From positions 1-64,000 of the forward strand of contig UQYQ01000003.1 of assembly GCA_900545345.1 (NCBI GenBank): 64,000 nucleotides of DNA, read 5' to 3'. A program made the position numbers and the translations under genes. This stretch comes from an uncultured Ruminococcus sp. GTDB taxonomy: Bacteria; Bacillota; Clostridia; Oscillospirales; Ruminococcaceae. Shown one piece after another: positions 59,818 to 64,000 of this stretch. Numbering within the stretch: the first letter of the stretch is position 1; the number at the start of each line of letters is the position of its first letter. The notes beneath the pieces were generated by a model. It was not told the origin of the DNA and made no database searches. It was given only the letters and a program-made list of their open reading frames with translations.

Positions 59818-60654
59818 ATGTTTAGAATAGTTAAGAAAGAAGTGCTTAATCCTACTGTAACATTGATGGTAATTCATGCTCCTTTAATTGCAAAAAAGGC
59901 AGAGCCCGGTCAGTTTATTATTCTTCGTGCGGATGCAGACGGTGAGCGTATCCCGCTTACTATTGCTGATTTTGACAGAGAAGCGGGAACTGTTACAATA
60001 ATATTTCAGGTTGTAGGAAGCACAACAGAAAAGCTTAATCATTTGAATGAAGGCGACAGGCTTAATGATTTTGTAGGGCCTTTGGGAGTTCCTACTCATA
60101 CAGAAGGGCTAAAAAAGGTTGCCGTTATAGGCGGCGGAGTAGGGTGTGCTATTGCATATCCTATTGCCAAGAAGCTTCATAATCAAGGCTGTGAGGTTCA
60201 CTCTGTAGTAGGTTTCAGAAATAAGGATTTACTCATTTTAGAGGATGAGTTTAAGGCAGTCAGCGATAAATATATTGCTATGACTGATGACGGAAGCTAT
60301 GGCGATAAGGGTCTTGTTACAGACGCACTTAAAAAACTTATCGAAAGCGGTGAGCAGTATGATGAGGTTATTGCAATAGGTCCTCTTGTAATGATGAAAT
60401 TTGTATGCAAGCTCACTAAAGAATATGATGTTAAAACAATGGTTTCTATGAATCCTATTATGATTGACGGCACAGGTATGTGCGGTGGCTGCCGCCTGAC
60501 AGTCGGCGGTGAAACGAAATTTGCTTGTGTTGACGGTCCTGATTTTGACGGTCATCTTGTTGATTTTGACGAAGCTATTGAGAGGTCAAATATGTATAAG
60601 GGTTTTGAAAGAAAAAAACACGAAGAAACATGTAATTTATTTAATGCAAAGTAG
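59818..60654 (+). CDS. nfnA: NfnA: FAD/2Fe-2S subunit of NADH-dependent ferredoxin:NADP+ oxidoreductase
   Basis: The 278-residue protein has a ferredoxin-reductase-like FAD domain (EPGQFIILRADADGERIPLT), an NAD-binding domain (VAVIGGGVGCAIAYPIAKKL), and a C-terminal 2Fe-2S site with Cys in GTGMCGGCRLTV and KFACVDGPDFDGH. This is the sulfide/dihydroorotate dehydrogenase-like subunit paired with a glutamate-synthase-like NfnB. Together they bifurcate electrons between NADPH, NAD and ferredoxin. The start at 59818 follows TGGAGGAAAAA. Confidence 0.92.
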   Translation: MFRIVKKEVLNPTVTLMVIHAPLIAKKAEPGQFIILRADADGERIPLTIADFDREAGTVTIIFQVVGSTTEKLNHLNEGDRLNDFVGPLGVPTHTEGLKKVAVIGGGVGCAIAYPIAKKLHNQGCEVHSVVGFRNKDLLILEDEFKAVSDKYIAMTDDGSYGDKGLVTDALKKLIESGEQYDEVIAIGPLVMMKFVCKLTKEYDVKTMVSMNPIMIDGTGMCGGCRLTVGGETKFACVDGPDFDGHLVDFDEAIERSNMYKGFERKKHEETCNLFNAK

Positions 60655-60763
60655 TTTTATATTTATATTCACAGATTTGTTTTATGTGATTTAAAAATGT
60701 TTCGTGAATTACTTTAAAACACTCGGAAGGAGGAAGTGCTCTAAGAGGAGCATAAAGATAGAT

Positions 60764-62152
60764 ATGCCGAATATGTCAATGAAAAAGAATGAAATGCCTT
60801 CTCAGGCACCTGATGTAAGAAATAAAAACTTCAAAGAGGTAACTCTGGGTTATACTCGTGAACAGGCTGTTGATGAGGCTAATAGATGCTTGAACTGTAA
60901 GAATAAACCATGTGTAAGCGGTTGCCCTGTTGCTATTGATATTCCTGAATTTATCGCAAAAATAAGGGAAGAGGATTTTGAGGGTGCATATCAGATAATT
61001 TCAAAATCAAGCTCTCTTCCTGCTGTGTGCGGAAGAGTTTGTCCTCAGGAAACTCAGTGTGAAAGCAAGTGCGTAAGAGGAATAAAGGGAGAGCCTGTTG
61101 CTATCGGAAGACTTGAACGTTTTGTGGCTGACTATCATATGCAAAATTGCAGAGAGCTGCCAAAAGTACCTGAACAAAATGGACATAAGGTTGCAATTAT
61201 CGGTGCCGGACCTTCAGGACTTACCTGTGCGGGTGATTTAGCAAGGCTTGGATATGATGTTACGGTTTATGAAGCTCTTCACTTAGCCGGAGGAGTTTTA
61301 GTGTATGGAATTCCCGAATTCAGACTTCCTAAGGCTATTGTACAAAAAGAGATTGAAAACCTTGAGGCAATGGGTGTTAAGATAAATACAAACATGGTTA
61401 TCGGAAAAACTTTGTCAATAGACGAGCTTTTTGAATATGGCTATGAAGCTGTATTTATCGGTTCAGGTGCAGGACTTCCTAGATTTATGGGAATACCGGG
61501 AGAAAACTTAAAAGGAGTTTATTCTGCTAATGAGTTTTTAACAAGAGTAAATCTTATGAAAGCTTATAAAGACGACAGCGATACACCTGTTCTCAATGCT
61601 AAGAATGTGGCGGTTGTAGGCGGAGGAAATGTTGCAATGGACGCGGCAAGATGTGCAAAAAGACTTGGTGCCGAAAATGTATACATAGTTTACCGCCGTT
61701 CTATGAACGAGCTTCCTGCAAGGCAGGAAGAGGTTGAGCATGCCGAAGAAGAGGGAATTATTTTCAAGACTCTTAACAACCCGGTAGAGATTTTGGGTGA
61801 TGAACACAAATTTGTAAACGGTGTTAAGTGCATTGAAATGGAACTCGGCGAACCTGATGAAAGCGGAAGACGAAGTCCTGTTCCAAAGCCGGGAAGTGAA
61901 TTTTTACTCGATGTTGACTGTGTTGTTATGTCGATAGGAACTTCACCTAATCCGCTTATCAGAAATACAACAAAAGGGCTTGAAACAAACAAGCGCGGCT
62001 GTTTTATTGTTGACGAAGAAACGGGTAAAACTTCTCGTGACGGTGTTTATGCAGGCGGTGATGCCGTTACAGGTGCGGCAACTGTTATTCTTGCTATGGG
62101 TGCGGGAAAAGACGCAGCTAAGGCTATTGACGAGTATATTAAAGGAAAGTAA
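60764..62152 (+). CDS. nfnB: NfnB: glutamate-synthase-like (GltA-type) subunit
   Basis: The 462-residue protein has N-terminal 4Fe-4S clusters (ANRCLNCKNKPCVSGCPVAI and AVCGRVCPQETQCESKCVRG), an FAD site (KVAIIGAGPSGLTCAGDLAR) and an NADPH site (NVAVVGGGNVAMDAARCAKR). It ends with the usual GDAVTGAATVILAMGAGKDA. Following nfnA, it should be the bifurcating subunit rather than a glutamate synthase. The ATG at 60764 (MPNMSMKKNEMPS) fits the family; the longer upstream reading is rejected. Confidence 0.92.
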   Translation: MPNMSMKKNEMPSQAPDVRNKNFKEVTLGYTREQAVDEANRCLNCKNKPCVSGCPVAIDIPEFIAKIREEDFEGAYQIISKSSSLPAVCGRVCPQETQCESKCVRGIKGEPVAIGRLERFVADYHMQNCRELPKVPEQNGHKVAIIGAGPSGLTCAGDLARLGYDVTVYEALHLAGGVLVYGIPEFRLPKAIVQKEIENLEAMGVKINTNMVIGKTLSIDELFEYGYEAVFIGSGAGLPRFMGIPGENLKGVYSANEFLTRVNLMKAYKDDSDTPVLNAKNVAVVGGGNVAMDAARCAKRLGAENVYIVYRRSMNELPARQEEVEHAEEEGIIFKTLNNPVEILGDEHKFVNGVKCIEMELGEPDESGRRSPVPKPGSEFLLDVDCVVMSIGTSPNPLIRNTTKGLETNKRGCFIVDEETGKTSRDGVYAGGDAVTGAATVILAMGAGKDAAKAIDEYIKGK

Positions 62153-62165
62153 ATATGTACTTACT

Positions 62166-62193
62166 GACGGACGGGATTTCCCGTCCGTTTTTT
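62166..62193 (+). terminator. nfnAB terminator
   Basis: ACGGACGGG (62167-62175) pairs with CCCGTCCGT (62180-62188), followed by TTTTTG. Confidence 0.88.
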
Positions 62194-62194
62194 G

Positions 62195-62223
62195 TTGCAC
62201 TTTATCTTTACTTATGATATTAT
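62195..62223 (+). promoter_or_regulatory. Promoter of the arabinofuranosidase gene
   Basis: TTGCAC (62195-62200) and TATTAT (62218-62223) are 17 bases apart, about 32 bases before the start codon. Confidence 0.6.
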
Positions 62224-62249
62224 GAAAGCAGCAAAAAAGGTTGAGGTGA

Positions 62250-63746
<1,497 letters not shown>

Positions 63747-63759
63747 GTAATAAACAATA

Positions 63760-63795
63760 AAACTCCCAACTGTAATAACAGTCGGGAGTTTTTAT
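63760..63795. terminator. Convergent terminator after the arabinofuranosidase gene
   Basis: AACTCCC (63761-63767) pairs with GGGAGTT (63784-63790), followed by TTTATTT on the plus strand. A-rich sequence on the other side may serve the leftward gene. Confidence 0.8.
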
Positions 63796-63803
63796 TTATG
63801 AGA

Positions 63804-64000
63804 TTAGTTATTTTGTTCTTTTGTTCTTACACGAATGTAATTTTCAAGTAAGTCGACAGTTGCGTCTATTCCCTGCTTGCTGGAATTTATAGTCATATCA
63901 TAGCTTCTTGAGTCACCCCATTTGTTTGAAAAATAGTAGTTGTGATATGATTTACGCTTTTTATCATGTCTGTACATAACTGCCTTTGCTTTGCTTATTG
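63804..64000 (-). CDS. Cytidylate-kinase-like protein, C-terminal part only (window edge)
   Basis: The last 65 codons of a leftward gene end in TAA at 63804-63806. They read SKAKAVMYRHDKKRKSYHNY, then FSNKWGDSRSYDMTINSSKQ and TVDLLENYI, matching the C-terminus of cytidylate-kinase-like proteins (DKKRxxYYxYY...KWGxxxxYDxxINSS). The start lies beyond the window. It is the second member of this family here after 36952-37566. Confidence 0.72.
   Translation of the reverse strand, partial: ISKAKAVMYRHDKKRKSYHNYYFSNKWGDSRSYDMTINSSKQGIDATVDLLENYIRVRTKEQNN

Noticed and set aside
61538..61807. Minus-strand frames inside nfnB
   Set aside because: They are antisense shadows of a strongly conserved coding region.

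Overview
The window reads as a low-GC clostridial chromosome, probably an Oscillospiraceae/Ruminococcaceae-type gut anaerobe. This rests on NfnAB, GH51 arabinofuranosidase, FeoAB, clostridial mobile-element families (TnpV, large serine recombinase, MobC/relaxase modules), AT-rich intergenic DNA and near-consensus TTGACA-17-TATAAT promoters. No 16S sequence is present, so species is not assigned.

Layout. (1) 1-14030: right part of a temperate prophage or phage-like element. A leftward early/replication block (DUF3850, C5 methyltransferase, RusA, DnaC-like loader, DUF4373 initiator, SSB, NinB-like and Rad52-like recombination proteins, small proteins, KilAC/Ant antirepressor) faces a rightward lysogeny block (CI-like repressor, ImmA-type protease, DUF4041/GIY-YIG membrane protein, zinc-ribbon membrane protein, tyrosine integrase). 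Three minus-strand promoter-terminator units, predicted small RNAs, sit just upstream of the last three rightward genes. (2) 14194-33258: a tRNA-Ser(CGA) gene followed by a roughly 19-kb island bounded by a perfect 60-bp repeat of the tRNA 3' end. The island has decayed mobilisation functions (integrase relic, relaxase with a TGA for Trp, frameshifted ParB-like gene) but an intact cargo: a Fic protein, a FokI-like type IIS restriction-modification system whose methyltransferase is split into two genes, a DUF262/HNH/RAMA GmrSD-like protein, and a coupled DUF4238 plus unknown gene pair. (3) 33259-43660: remnants of another element carrying a drug-efflux cluster: MATE divergent from MarR, then MarR, cytidylate-kinase-like protein, MATE, IreB-like protein and a heterodimeric ABC exporter. 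Two leader-peptide attenuators ending in the same peptide, MSGAPGY, precede the second MarR gene and the ABC pair. The region ends in an IS200/serine-recombinase relic. (4) 43695-50445: a small unlisted DGPGGN protein, a CHAP protein, MarR-MATE and TetR-ABC export operons, and an XRE/RHH pair. (5) 50605-64000: core chromosome: typA, feoAB, lepA, a membrane protein, hemW, a HlyD-like lipoprotein, nfnAB, a GH51 arabinofuranosidase, and the end of a second cytidylate-kinase-like gene.

Together, the tRNA-Ser locus is a hotspot with a prophage on the 5' side and a defence island on the 3' side, followed by stacked export/resistance operons that each carry their own local regulator. The least explained signals are the three antisense RNA cassettes of the prophage, the paired MSGAPGY attenuators, and the DUF4238/unknown pair. 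All assignments come from reading sequence motifs; no database search was run.
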